Of a stretch of DNA of 64,000 nt, positions 7,351 through 15,952 are shown one piece after another. The stretch comes from Caldimonas caldifontis (GTDB taxonomy: Bacteria > Pseudomonadota > Gammaproteobacteria > Burkholderiales > Burkholderiaceae_C): assembly GCF_002930615.1 (NCBI RefSeq), contig NZ_PSNX01000014.1, positions 1-64,000 on the forward strand, written 5' to 3'. The stretch's first letter is position 1. Each line of letters begins with the position of its first letter. A model generated the notes under the pieces. It ran no database searches. It had not been told where the DNA came from and saw nothing but the letters and a program-made list of their open reading frames with translations. The position numbers and the translations under genes are program-made.

Positions 7351-7745
7351 AAAACACAACACAAGCGGTTTCCTTTGCTATCCGATGCCGCAATCCAACC
7401 GCTTGATTCGTCCGTGCGTAACCCTTTGATCTCTATAGCGCTGACTTGTGACCTTTGCGGACTTCGGGCCGGTTTCAGGGAGCGAGGAATGGCCAGGAGA
7501 GCGTGAAATGTGGACCAGAACGGGCTGGAAGGCTGACCGGCGAAGTCCGCAGGCTTCCGCAGGAACCCCCAAGAACACGCGGGAACCGGCGCGATCGGGC
7601 AAGAAAAAAACCCCAACCGAGAACGGTTGGGGTTTCGTTATTGGTGGCGGGTGGTTGTCGGACGCAAACCGCGCCCTTTGAGCTTACGAGTCATGCCGAG
7701 GGCATCCGCGGACTTGCGCGTAGAGGGCCGACGGATGCCCTCCCA
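7351..7745. other. Gene-free stretch between AbiE and the toxin remnant
   Basis: About 395 bp with no convincing gene on either strand; the long open frames here lack start sites and family features. It holds a terminator-like hairpin at 7608-7635 followed by ATTGGTGGCGGG (7640-7651), an arrangement like the two ssrA-derived repeats (terminator and then TTGGTGG), so it may be a third, much decayed attachment site. Confidence 0.5.
7608..7635. terminator. Rho-independent terminator-like hairpin
   Basis: CCCCAACCG (7611-7619) pairs perfectly with CGGTTGGGG (7624-7632) around loop AGAA, with A-rich and T-rich flanks on the two sides, so it could work in either direction. Confidence 0.7.
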
Positions 7746-7886
7746 TCAAGGCCGGAGGGGCGGCCACAGATGAGCGGTGTGCACCAGAGCCAGGACACAC
7801 ATGGCAGCGTGCGGGTTGTCCTGGGCGATGAAGTCGACGATGTCGGCGCGGTCCTGCTCGGCGGCGAGGGTCCACAGAACCCTCAT
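7746..7886 (-). pseudogene. Truncated ParE/RelE-type toxin
   Basis: ATG 7886 overlaps the stop of the antitoxin gene 7883-8176 (ATGA), the position of a toxin gene. The first 29 codons read MRVLWTLAAEQDRADIVDFI and AQDNPHAAM, typical of the first strand and helix of ParE toxins (RxDIxxFI). It then runs into 17 unrelated residues and stops at codon 47, instead of the usual 90-100. The conserved C-terminal strands are missing, so this is most likely a dead toxin. Confidence 0.6.
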
Positions 7887-8176
7887 GCGTCAGTGCCGCC
7901 GGCCTCGGCCCGCAGCGCGGCGCGGCGGGCGGCAAAGCGCGCTTGGACGTCGGCGTTGCTCACAACCAGGCCGGAGGCGATTTGCGCGCGCGCCGTCTCG
8001 ACCTTGGCGCGCAGGAGGGCGTTGTACTCGCGGGCCTGCCGTTGACGCTCGACGAACTCGCGCATCAGATCCCGAACGATCTGTGACGCCGGGCGGTGGC
8101 TGGCCTCGGCCTCGGCCATGAAGGCCTCGCGCAGTTCAGGCTCCAGCTTCATGGTGAACACGGCTTCTTTGGGCAT
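7883..8176 (-). CDS. ParD-like ribbon-helix-helix antitoxin
   Basis: A 97-residue protein. FTMKLEPELREAFMAEAEAS and RPASQIVRDLMREFVERQR have the strand-helix-helix order of MetJ/Arc antitoxins; the remainder (ALLRAKVETARAQIASGL) is a charged toxin-binding tail. ATG 8176 has AGGAG 7 nt upstream, so it is favoured over the more upstream GTG-type starts. Its partner toxin (7746-7886) is truncated, leaving this antitoxin without an obvious target in the window unless it acts on other ParE proteins. Confidence 0.78.
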   Translation of the reverse strand: MPKEAVFTMKLEPELREAFMAEAEASHRPASQIVRDLMREFVERQRQAREYNALLRAKVETARAQIASGLVVSNADVQARFAARRAALRAEAGGTDA

Positions 8177-8240
8177 GACCGGCTCCTGGAGGGATGATGA
8201 TGACGAAGGATAGACAACATCGGTACGAGCTAGCACGCAA

Positions 8241-8256
8241 CCCCGGTCAACCGGGG
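8241..8256 (-). terminator. Hairpin after the RelE-type toxin gene
   Basis: CCCCGG-TCAA-CCGGGG is a perfect 6-bp stem lying 40 bp after the toxin stop (8296, minus strand). There is no U-run, so termination is only possible, not certain. Confidence 0.4.
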
Positions 8257-8295
8257 CCGGGCCGCTCGGCTCGATTCAAGCCCGTTGACTGCCCA

Positions 8296-8637
8296 CTAAG
8301 CGCCCAGGAGCCGGCGCGCCAGCACCGACTGCATGTCCCGGCGGCCATCGACGATCAGGTAGATCACGACCCGGCTGTCCAGGACGCGATAGATCACCCG
8401 GTAGGGCTTGAACGCCGTCTGGCGGTAGTCCTTGATGCCCAGCGCGACGAGTTCCCTGGGGTAGCTGCCACGCTCGGGGAACTGGGCGAGCCCGTCCACG
8501 ACTTCCATCAAGCGGTCGAGAACGTGGTTGGCGTTGGCCACATTGTCGAACTCGGCGATGTGGTCGTAGAGCGCCTCCAAGTCCTGCTCTGCACCTTCGG
8601 TCAGCAGGACCTCGTAACGCGTCGGCCTGCCGACCAT
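8296..8637 (-). CDS. RelE/ParE-family toxin
   Basis: A 113-residue toxin. RYEVLLTEGAEQDLEALYDHIAEF is the RelE/ParE start, followed by GLAQFPERGSYPRELVALGI and the RVIYRVLDSRVVIYLIVDGRRDMQSVL core strands. RelE cuts ribosome-bound mRNA; ParE inhibits gyrase. The sequence does not decide between them. ATG 8637 overlaps the antitoxin's stop (TGATG), so expression is coupled. The GRRDMQ.L end is close to the ParE/RelE plasmid-stabilisation group. Confidence 0.88.
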   Translation of the reverse strand: MVGRPTRYEVLLTEGAEQDLEALYDHIAEFDNVANANHVLDRLMEVVDGLAQFPERGSYPRELVALGIKDYRQTAFKPYRVIYRVLDSRVVIYLIVDGRRDMQSVLARRLLGA

Positions 8638-8912
8638 CAGGCCGTGGCCCGCTTCGCGCGCAGGCGCGCCACGACATCGGCGACCGGCTTGACGCGACCG
8701 GCCCCCACGTCCTGCTGCCCCAGCGCCAGGATCTTCAGCAGGGCCAAAGTCTCTTGCGTTTCCTCGAAGGACGCAACGTCCTGCAGCACGGCCTTGGCTT
8801 CGCCGTTCTGAGTGATGACCAGGGGCTCGCGCTGTTCGGCAAGCCGGGTGAGCACCTCGGCGGCGTTGGCCTTCAGGTAGCTGATGGGCTTGACTTGGGA
8901 TGAGTAGCGCAT
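8637..8912 (-). CDS. Phd/YefM-family antitoxin
   Basis: A 91-residue antitoxin. ISYLKANAAEVLTRLAEQREPLVITQNGEAKAVL is the Phd/YefM DNA-binding domain with the usual PLVITQNGxxxAVL segment. The C-terminus (FEETQETLALLKILALGQQD) binds the toxin. It precedes and overlaps the toxin gene. No clear ribosome binding site is visible before ATG 8912. A TATATT box (8946-8941, minus strand) flanked by GACCG (8936-8940) and CGGTC (8956-8960) may be the self-regulated promoter. Confidence 0.88.
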   Translation of the reverse strand: MRYSSQVKPISYLKANAAEVLTRLAEQREPLVITQNGEAKAVLQDVASFEETQETLALLKILALGQQDVGAGRVKPVADVVARLRAKRATA

Positions 8913-9100
8913 GGTCGTTTTGTTGCGATCGACAAGACCGAATATAGTCTTTTAACGGTCCTTGCGCAATCTGTGCCCGTGTGTATGCGATCGGGAAGTT
9001 CAACCAACGGCGTTCAAGGCACCCTACGGCATACAGGCGATCCACAATGCCGCCCTGTGCTCCAAGGGCAAAGTCACTTCAATGCCCAAGCAAACATGGG

Positions 9101-10714
9101 CTACACCAGCCGAAAGTGCGCTTCCAGCGCTGTAACAAGCTTTTCCTTGAGATCTAGCGTGTCGTCGAAGCGCACTTGCTGCCAGTGGCGCAGGTTGAAT
9201 CCGATGGCAGCGTCGCTCTGTATCTGCTTGTTGTCCGCTAACAGGATGAAGTTATCCTGCTCTGCAGTGCGGCCCTGGTTCAGGCCCATCAGGAAGCCGA
9301 CCTCGTGGTACACGTTCTTGTTGCCCTGCGTCAGGTCGGCGATCAGCAAGCCGCAGCCGTTGACAACCTTCAGAATCTCGTCGGCGATGGTGTAACTGTG
9401 GCCCTTGTTCACGTGGTCGATGCGCACAGGGGTCAGGGCCAGATCGGCCTGGAGCCCGTGCTTGGCATTGACCGCATCGATGGCTTCCTTGATGGCCTTG
9501 TAGACCGGCTCCTCACCGGCCGGCGTGCCGAACTGCATCGAGACGAACACCTCGCGGCTGCGTGCCGAGAGCACGCTCTCGAACACATCCACCAGGCTGG
9601 CGGCATCCACCGCCTGGGTGCGCCCCAGGTGGTAGTGGTAGCCCAGGCCGCGCGTGGTGGTGGCCGGGCTCAGGCGGTCGATGCGGTTGGCCTCGATCCA
9701 GCGGGCAAAAGCCGGTAGCTGGCGCCCCTGGTTCTTGAGCGCGAAATAGACGAAGGCGGTCAGCACGCCATGACAACCGGCACCGCGCAGGGCGTGGCAG
9801 TCCGGCTTGGCATAGTGCGTGTTGACGTCGATCAGGGCCCCCCGAATGCGCCCCACTTCGCCCTGCAAGCCCTGGGCATCGGCCTGGCTGGCCACCAGCT
9901 GCTTGGCCTGGAGAAACTGCGCCAGCGCAAGGGCCAGCGTGTGCCGGTTCTTGAAATGCTCCGACAACCCGCCCAGAAAATCGGTATTGAACTGCGGCAG
10001 CAGGTGCCGCGCCAGCCAATAGGCCGGGCCGAAGCTCGGTTTGGTGAGCAGCTCCTCGTCGGTGAACAGCGCGCCCTCGCCCGCCTGCAAAATGAGCCGG
10101 AGATTCTCCTCGGAGGTCAGCGGGATCTGCTTGGCGTTGATGTTGTGGAACACGACCTTCTCGAAGCGCTGCTTCTCGGTGGGGTCTTCGTGCAGCACCA
10201 CGCAAAACGGTGTCTCCAGCTGATAGGTGGCATCACCCGGTTTGAGGTCGCGCGCCGCGCTCAGGCGATGGTTGCCGTCGATGCGAAAAAGCCGCAAGCC
10301 GTCCTCTCGCGTCAACTGATCTTCGGGGATTTCCAGATAAGCCAGCGTGGGCGCTGCGTTGCCGCCCACGATCTCCAGACCCTTGGGCAATTTGGTTTTG
10401 AGCACCCGCACCGACAGGCCATCGACATTGGACTTGAAGGCTTTGCCGGCGTGCAGGTCGGCCAGGGGCTGCACGGACTTGCCGCGAGCCTTGTCGAAAT
10501 TGAAGCTCAAGGACGCCGACAGCACCACCTCGGGGAAAAACAGAAATTGCCGGTCGGCCAGGAACTGCTTGATCTCGCTGCGGTGAGTCTCGATGAGGTT
10601 GCGCTGATAAGCCGCATCAAAACGCGAGCAACGCGCCAGCTCGCCCAGCGGCGCCACGCCGCGGATGACGGTAAAGCCACCCAGCGAGGTGTGCAGAAGG
10701 CCCGAAAGCATCAT
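9101..10714 (-). CDS. DGQHR/ParB-like domain fused to a TIR/deoxyribosyltransferase-like domain
   Basis: A 537-residue protein. Residues about 20-375 form a DndB-like DGQHR region: FRIDGNHR (143-150) is the DGQHR motif, related to the ParB/sulfiredoxin active-site loop. Residues 387-537 form a separate Rossmann-like domain: EVFVSMQFG starts it, LLIADLTQGNKNVYHEVGF (456-474) is the signature. That pattern is shared by nucleoside 2-deoxyribosyltransferases and some TIR-like NAD hydrolases; Glu 471 would be the catalytic residue. ATG overlaps the stop of the specificity gene (ATGA), so it belongs to the operon 12102-14195 / 10711-12066 / this gene. Inference: a sensor or modifier half joined to an effector half. 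Enzyme activity is unproven and the domain naming needs a profile search. Confidence 0.72.
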   Translation of the reverse strand: MMLSGLLHTSLGGFTVIRGVAPLGELARCSRFDAAYQRNLIETHRSEIKQFLADRQFLFFPEVVLSASLSFNFDKARGKSVQPLADLHAGKAFKSNVDGLSVRVLKTKLPKGLEIVGGNAAPTLAYLEIPEDQLTREDGLRLFRIDGNHRLSAARDLKPGDATYQLETPFCVVLHEDPTEKQRFEKVVFHNINAKQIPLTSEENLRLILQAGEGALFTDEELLTKPSFGPAYWLARHLLPQFNTDFLGGLSEHFKNRHTLALALAQFLQAKQLVASQADAQGLQGEVGRIRGALIDVNTHYAKPDCHALRGAGCHGVLTAFVYFALKNQGRQLPAFARWIEANRIDRLSPATTTRGLGYHYHLGRTQAVDAASLVDVFESVLSARSREVFVSMQFGTPAGEEPVYKAIKEAIDAVNAKHGLQADLALTPVRIDHVNKGHSYTIADEILKVVNGCGLLIADLTQGNKNVYHEVGFLMGLNQGRTAEQDNFILLADNKQIQSDAAIGFNLRHWQQVRFDDTLDLKEKLVTALEAHFRLV

Positions 10715-12066
10715 GGGTGCACTCCTTGCAAGAGTTGTTGTTCGAAGCGTTCGCGGGCGTTGCGCCAGACAATTTCGGCGTGGGCGTGCAAACGCAGCGC
10801 TTGCGCCTGTCGGGATGCCACCTCATCCACGATGGTTTGCTGTGTTGAGGGATCGGCCAGCGGTATCAGCAGATTGACCACGTCTTCATTGGCCAGCCTG
10901 GGATGGGTGTTGCCGGTCATCATGTGCTTGGTCTGCGCCACGATGAGTTTCGTGCGCAGCACCACGGCTAGATATGCCGGCAGCAACTTGCTGCCGTCGC
11001 GCACCCGCATCACGTGAAACTCGGTCGAGCACACACCGCCAAAAGTGGCTAACCAAACCTTGTTCAAGTACGGGCGCAGGCGGCCATACAGCACGTCGTC
11101 GGCTTGGAAGGCAAAGCATGCGCCGGTCGCAGTTTCCGCCGCTTCGGTCAATTGCCCGGTGTGACTGGCCACTGAAGCCAGGCCGATATAGCGCGCCGTC
11201 CCTGGGCTGGCAACCAACAGCCGCTCGAAGTTCACGAGTGCGCCAAGCGGTGCGTGCGGCAGTGACTGGATGGACCGGAGCGCCAACGTTCGTTCAGGGT
11301 GAAAGTAGTCGGCCGAAATGGATGCGCCGCGCCGGGCATCACCCAGGCGTATGGCGTAGCCCACGTGCGCCGGCCCCAGCCTCGGCGCAGCGGGCAATCT
11401 CAGTGCGGATTGAACGAGATCGTCAACCGAGGCGAGCAAGTCTTCGGCCTGCTGCAGCGCCTGGTCGCGCTCGGCGCGGGCGGCGTCGAGTTCGGCGACG
11501 AGGCGGCATTGCACATTGAGCGGCGGGAGGGGGATTTCGAGCTGTTCAAGAAATGAGGCGGGTACGCGTTGATGCCCCGATGATCCCGTGAATGCCGCTT
11601 GTGCCGCGTAGAGCAGCCTGGGCATGGAGAGCACGGCCCAAAGAAACCGTGGAAGTGCTCTTTCCCCCGCACGAATGACATGAAACTCAGTCGAGCCAAA
11701 CCCAACGCCATTTTTCAGTCCACACACGACGGCAGATTTTCCGTTCTGCATGCAGGGGGTGATCTTTGCCCAGAGAAGGTCGTTATCCCGGAAGCAGCTG
11801 TATCCCTTTCGCACATCGGCAAGCGTGCGCACGGCGTGAGTAAAAGTATTTGTTCGCTCTGCAACCGACTCCATAGGTATGAAAGAAACAGGATCATCCC
11901 CAGTCAGGCCGTCTAAATCCGTTTTTGGATTGATCACAGATACCGCTGGGTCGCCCAGCCGAACCGGAGGCCAGCAGGATGTGCGCAATTCATCCCTCAG
12001 CTGCTGTAAGGCAACCGTCTGAGGGCTAACGGACAAAGCGCGATCTGCCACATCCCCCCGCCGCAC
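10711..12066 (-). CDS. hsdS: Type I-like restriction-modification specificity subunit
   Basis: About 451 residues with two target-recognition halves. Each half ends in the typical stretch for this family: EQLEIPLPPLNVQCRLVAELDAARAER (first half, followed by a spacer helix) and VVNLLIPLADPSTQQTIVDEVASRQA (second half). In each half GSTEFHVIR and CSTEFHVMR are matching strands. HsdS picks the DNA site and brings the methyltransferase there. It follows the methyltransferase gene by 35 bp and overlaps the DGQHR-TIR gene by 4 nt. The start GTG 12066 is uncertain; no clear ribosome binding site is visible and a shorter GTG start at 12051 is possible. Confidence 0.88.
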   Translation of the reverse strand: MRRGDVADRALSVSPQTVALQQLRDELRTSCWPPVRLGDPAVSVINPKTDLDGLTGDDPVSFIPMESVAERTNTFTHAVRTLADVRKGYSCFRDNDLLWAKITPCMQNGKSAVVCGLKNGVGFGSTEFHVIRAGERALPRFLWAVLSMPRLLYAAQAAFTGSSGHQRVPASFLEQLEIPLPPLNVQCRLVAELDAARAERDQALQQAEDLLASVDDLVQSALRLPAAPRLGPAHVGYAIRLGDARRGASISADYFHPERTLALRSIQSLPHAPLGALVNFERLLVASPGTARYIGLASVASHTGQLTEAAETATGACFAFQADDVLYGRLRPYLNKVWLATFGGVCSTEFHVMRVRDGSKLLPAYLAVVLRTKLIVAQTKHMMTGNTHPRLANEDVVNLLIPLADPSTQQTIVDEVASRQAQALRLHAHAEIVWRNARERFEQQLLQGVHP

Positions 12067-12101
12067 CGCAAAGCAAATCGCTTGCCCTGCAGGGACGGGG
12101 G

Positions 12102-14195
12102 TCAGACGAAAAAAGGTTCGGGGTTGGCTTTGAACGCCGCGTACTGGCCGAGCAAGCCGCTACCAGCGACCACCTCGCGGTGGCGCTCGCTCCAGTGGCC
12201 GGGCTTCTTGCCTTCGCCAGGCACCCAGTCGAGGCGAACCTCCCAGTCGAACAGGTCGCAGCGCTGGCGTTCCACGCGGGTCTGCTGCGGCACTTCTTCC
12301 AGCACCTCCACCTGGTAGGTGGTGCGGCCGGTGGCGTCGTAGCCAATGTTCTCGGCCATGGCCATGAAGATGGCTTCATCGTCATGGGCCGGTTCGCTGG
12401 GCTGGCGCTTCTCCAGGAACACGACGCTGGATTTGACGCCTGCGCCGAAGTGCGCAAAGGCAAACTGCGGCAAGCTCACCACCGCCAGCACCTTGAAGCG
12501 CTCGAGCAGCCAGTCGCGCACGCCTTGCAGGCTGGCGTTGGTGAGCAAGCCATCAGGTAGCACCACGGCGGCCTGACCGCCGGGCTTGAGCAGTTGCCAG
12601 ATGCGTTCGCAGTAGATGACCTCGGTCTTGACGCTGGCGCGCTGCTTGACGGCTTTCTTGCCTTTGCTCGGGTCGCTGTCTTCGAACGCGCTTTCGTCCT
12701 GCTCGGTTTGGCTTTTCCCGACGTAGCGCGAGAGCTCGTAGCTCTTGAGGTAGGCGTGCAGTTCTTCCTTGATGACCGCGCCAAACGGCGGGTTGGTGGG
12801 TATTTTGGAAAAGCCCTTGCGCTCGTCGCGGCGCACCACCTCTTCGATGCGGCCGGTCTCGGGGTTGAACTCGCTTTCGCGGTAGATGCCCATGACTTTG
12901 GCAAAGGCCGCGTTCTTCAGGGCGATGGCGCCAAGCGGTTCCAGCGCGTCGTGGCCGATGACGTTGGTGTGCCCGTCGTCGTGCACGATCATGTTCATCT
13001 TGGCCACGCGGGCGATTTCTTCGTTGATCTCGATGCCAAAGAGGCGCTTTTCGGCGAAGCTGTGCCAGTAGTTGAAGTGCTCGCGGCTGTCCTCGTCGTA
13101 GTACTGGCTGGCCTGCTTACGCACATGGTCGAGCGCGTGCAACAAGAACCCGCCGGAGCCGCACGCCGGGTCCATCACGTCGTCGTCGGCCTTGATGTCG
13201 AGCATCTGAATGGCAAAGGCGATGATATTGCGCGGCGTGAAGTACTGGCCGAAGTCGCCTTTGAAAAAGCCGTCCATGAACTGCTCGAAGGCCACGCCCT
13301 TGGTGTCTAGGTCGGTGGCCGTCAGGTTCACGCCCTCTAAGTGCAGCACGACGTTTTTGAGGGTGACGTCGTCGATCTTGATGTCTTCGTTGAAGACATC
13401 GGGCTCTTTCTGCCGTTCGATGGCATACAAGGCTTTGATGCGTTCGGCCAGTCGCTTGGGCGTCTCGAAGGTTTTGACCTGGAAGGCGTAGGGCTCGCCC
13501 TTCTTGCGTGGCGTTTTCTCGTCTCGGGTTTTGAGGAAGATGAGCTTGGTCAGTTCGCCAAAAGCCATGGGCGGTGAAAGCCGCCCGCCACCCCATAGGG
13601 TTTGGTGGCATTTTCGGATGGTCTTGATGAGGTCATCGCGGCTGACGGCGGCAATGTCTGGTTTGCCTGGTGCCTTGTGGTAGTACTTGTATTCCTCGGG
13701 CTTGCCGTATTGCGCAGGCAGGTCGGCAATGATGTTGGCCTCGCGTTCCAGAACGCCGAATTGGTCGGAACAATCAAAAAAGGCTCGCGTTTGCCCGGCG
13801 ATCACGCCAACATATTCGGCACGAAATTTGTGGGCGTGGCCGTTTCCGAAGGCCTGCTCGATGGCCTGTTTGAACTCGGTGTCGGTGACACCGTCGCGCT
13901 TGCATTCGACGACGGCAAAGGGCTTGGTGCGCGCGGCGTCGCGAAAGACCACCAAGTCGGCACGGTCAACCGGGGTGCGGTCGGGCACGGTCACTTCCAC
14001 GCCGATGCACTCGGGCGCGTAGCCTTTTTCATAAATCAGTTCAGCGTAATACGCGGCGCGGACCTTTTCCTCCGGGTCGGACCATTTTTCCGCGTGGTTG
14101 ACCGCCACGTAGCGGATTTTTTCGGTCTTGCCACTCGTGATGAGCTGCAGGTGACCATCAGCAATGGCGCGCTGAATGAGTTCAGTAGGTTCCAT
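12102..14195 (-). CDS. hsdM: N6-adenine methyltransferase fused to an N-terminal HsdR-like nuclease domain
   Basis: A 697-residue protein. Residues 40-135 are an HSDR_N-type PD-(D/E)xK nuclease: Asp 80 in RADLVVF, then Glu 97 and Lys 99 in VVECK. Residues 200-640 are the HsdM-type adenine methyltransferase with motif I DPACGSGGF (342-350) and catalytic NPPF (468-471). This is larger than a plain HsdM (about 500). A full HsdR would add helicase motor domains; no helicase gene exists in the island, so cleavage, if any, would not use a DNA-translocating motor. It resembles type IIB/IIG designs with a separate S subunit. First gene of the three-gene operon; base composition is visibly more AT-rich than the core. 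Confidence 0.85.
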   Translation of the reverse strand: MEPTELIQRAIADGHLQLITSGKTEKIRYVAVNHAEKWSDPEEKVRAAYYAELIYEKGYAPECIGVEVTVPDRTPVDRADLVVFRDAARTKPFAVVECKRDGVTDTEFKQAIEQAFGNGHAHKFRAEYVGVIAGQTRAFFDCSDQFGVLEREANIIADLPAQYGKPEEYKYYHKAPGKPDIAAVSRDDLIKTIRKCHQTLWGGGRLSPPMAFGELTKLIFLKTRDEKTPRKKGEPYAFQVKTFETPKRLAERIKALYAIERQKEPDVFNEDIKIDDVTLKNVVLHLEGVNLTATDLDTKGVAFEQFMDGFFKGDFGQYFTPRNIIAFAIQMLDIKADDDVMDPACGSGGFLLHALDHVRKQASQYYDEDSREHFNYWHSFAEKRLFGIEINEEIARVAKMNMIVHDDGHTNVIGHDALEPLGAIALKNAAFAKVMGIYRESEFNPETGRIEEVVRRDERKGFSKIPTNPPFGAVIKEELHAYLKSYELSRYVGKSQTEQDESAFEDSDPSKGKKAVKQRASVKTEVIYCERIWQLLKPGGQAAVVLPDGLLTNASLQGVRDWLLERFKVLAVVSLPQFAFAHFGAGVKSSVVFLEKRQPSEPAHDDEAIFMAMAENIGYDATGRTTYQVEVLEEVPQQTRVERQRCDLFDWEVRLDWVPGEGKKPGHWSERHREVVAGSGLLGQYAAFKANPEPFFV

Positions 14196-14336
14196 AATGG
14201 TTGCGACCTTCAGTTTTTGTGTTGTCAGGTGCCGGTGCTTTCGTTTTCGCCGCCAGCATATACCGGAGCTGGGGCAGCCTCTTGCTGTGCGGAACCAGGG
14301 CGATGCAGTGGCGGCAGCGGTCTGCCGCGCTCCTGC

Positions 14337-15806
14337 TCATGCGCCGGCTCCAGACGTTTCGCTCGCCGACTGCTCCGCCGCCCCCATCCAGTAGCACAGC
14401 AGCGGCGCCGGAACGCGCATGATGCGCGTCGGCACATCGGCATCTTCGGCCAGCGGCAGGCCCTGCATCGGCCCGAAGTCGTCCAGCGCTTTGGTCACTA
14501 CGTAGCCGCGCGCGATGCGCTTGGCCTGGCACAACTCGATCAGACCCTTGAGTTCACGTGCGCCGGTGTGCTGGGCGCGGTACTTCACCTCGAACGGAAT
14601 GAGCTCGCCACCCACTTCAGCGACGAGATCGACTTCGTGCTCGCGCTTGCCGCGCCAGTAGGAGAAGCGCACGTTCTGCGCGTAGTAGCGGGCGAACAGG
14701 TGCTTGAACACGGCCGTCTCGGTGGCCACGCCCAGCGCCGCCGCATCCTCCAGGATGGCCTTGCCCTTGAGCATCACCGCCGGTGCGATGGCCGCGTCGG
14801 CCAAGTAGATCTTGAAGCGCGCGCGCAGCACGTCCTTGCCGTAGCCATAAGGCGCCAGGCGGTAGATCAGGTGGGTGGCCTCCAGCAGCTCGATGAAGTG
14901 CTGTGCCGTCGGGCGCTTGACTTCCAGGTTGCTGCACAGGTCCACCATGTCCAGCAGGCCGCCGTCGTGCAGGCACAGGTAGAGGAAGGTGTGTTCCAGG
15001 TCCAGCACGCGGCGCACGCCAAAGAGCGCGGTCATGTCGCGCTTCAAGACCTTGTCGATGATGTCCTCGCGCAGCAGGCGCTGCGCCTGCGTGACGCTGT
15101 CGACCTGCGCGGTCTGCGGAAAGCCGCCCCGCAGCAGGTATTCGTGAAAGTGGCCGACGTAGTCCTGCCCCAGCTCGGTGGCGCGGTAGAAGTCTGCCGG
15201 GGCCCAGTCGAACAGATCGCGCAGGCTGCGCAGCTTGGGCAACTCGGGCAGTTGCAGGCGCTTGATCTGCAGGTACTCGTAGAAGGACAGCGTGGTCAGC
15301 CGGATCGTGTGCCAGCGACCGACGCCGGATTCGGGGGCGGCCTCCACCAGCGGCATGGCCGATCCGGTGAAGGCGATGCGCCGGTCCTTGCGGAAGTCGA
15401 CCTGGTGCTTGACCCACGTTCCCCAGTCCCGGATGAACTGGGCTTCGTCGAGCAGCAGGTATTCCGGCCCCTCGGCGCGCGGCTCGCGCTCGCGCCAGGC
15501 GTCGAGCACGGCGTCGATGCCGGCGAGCTTGAGGATCGGGTGGTCGAAGGTGGCATAAAGGATGTTGGCAGCGGGCACGCCGGCGCCCAGCAGCGCCTCC
15601 GCAGCCTGCAGCATCAGCGTGGTCTTGCCGATCTGCCGCGCGCCGGAGAGCATCACCGCCCGGGGCGCGGGCGGCGCGGCCAGCCAGGTGTGCAGCTCGC
15701 GGAAGGCCGCACGCCGCCATCTGGGCAGATCCGCAATGGACTCACCGCGCCACCAGGGGTTGAACTGGGCGAGGACGGCGACGAGCTCTTCTTTAGAAAC
15801 TCTCAT
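14337..15806 (-). CDS. ATP-binding protein (AAA_14 with DUF4143)
   Basis: A 489-residue ATPase of the AAA_14/DUF4143 type. Walker A GARQIGKT at 55-62, Walker B YLLLDEAQ around 116-123, and FTGSAMPLVEAA near sensor 1. The C-terminal DUF4143 part carries HEVDLVAE...PFEVKYRA, a PD-(D/E)xK-like pattern (E-VDLV and E-V-K) common in these proteins. The function of this family is unknown; many lie in defence islands. It is 140 bp upstream of the restriction-type operon on the same strand, and might share its transcript. Nothing in the intervening 140 bp is recognisable. Confidence 0.85.
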   Translation of the reverse strand: MRVSKEELVAVLAQFNPWWRGESIADLPRWRRAAFRELHTWLAAPPAPRAVMLSGARQIGKTTLMLQAAEALLGAGVPAANILYATFDHPILKLAGIDAVLDAWREREPRAEGPEYLLLDEAQFIRDWGTWVKHQVDFRKDRRIAFTGSAMPLVEAAPESGVGRWHTIRLTTLSFYEYLQIKRLQLPELPKLRSLRDLFDWAPADFYRATELGQDYVGHFHEYLLRGGFPQTAQVDSVTQAQRLLREDIIDKVLKRDMTALFGVRRVLDLEHTFLYLCLHDGGLLDMVDLCSNLEVKRPTAQHFIELLEATHLIYRLAPYGYGKDVLRARFKIYLADAAIAPAVMLKGKAILEDAAALGVATETAVFKHLFARYYAQNVRFSYWRGKREHEVDLVAEVGGELIPFEVKYRAQHTGARELKGLIELCQAKRIARGYVVTKALDDFGPMQGLPLAEDADVPTRIMRVPAPLLCYWMGAAEQSASETSGAGA

Positions 15807-15952
15807 GCGGAAATTCTACCTGTCATCTGGATTTAGTTAAATCGTAGTTGTATTGTTTTGTCATATCAAGAAGAATTTCTTGTCGTCCGGGCGCTTGGCT
15901 TCCGCCCTCCGCAGCGCGTCAATCGCATCGTCGCGATCACCCGGAGATGCCG

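Noticed and set aside
8913-9045. Open frame upstream of the Phd antitoxin (starts at 9045, minus strand)
   Set aside because: It shifts into the antitoxin and toxin DNA in another frame and has no recognisable domain.
13602-15836. Long plus-strand frame opposite the ATPase and methyltransferase
   Set aside because: The minus-strand proteins have Walker and methylase motifs; the plus frame has none.
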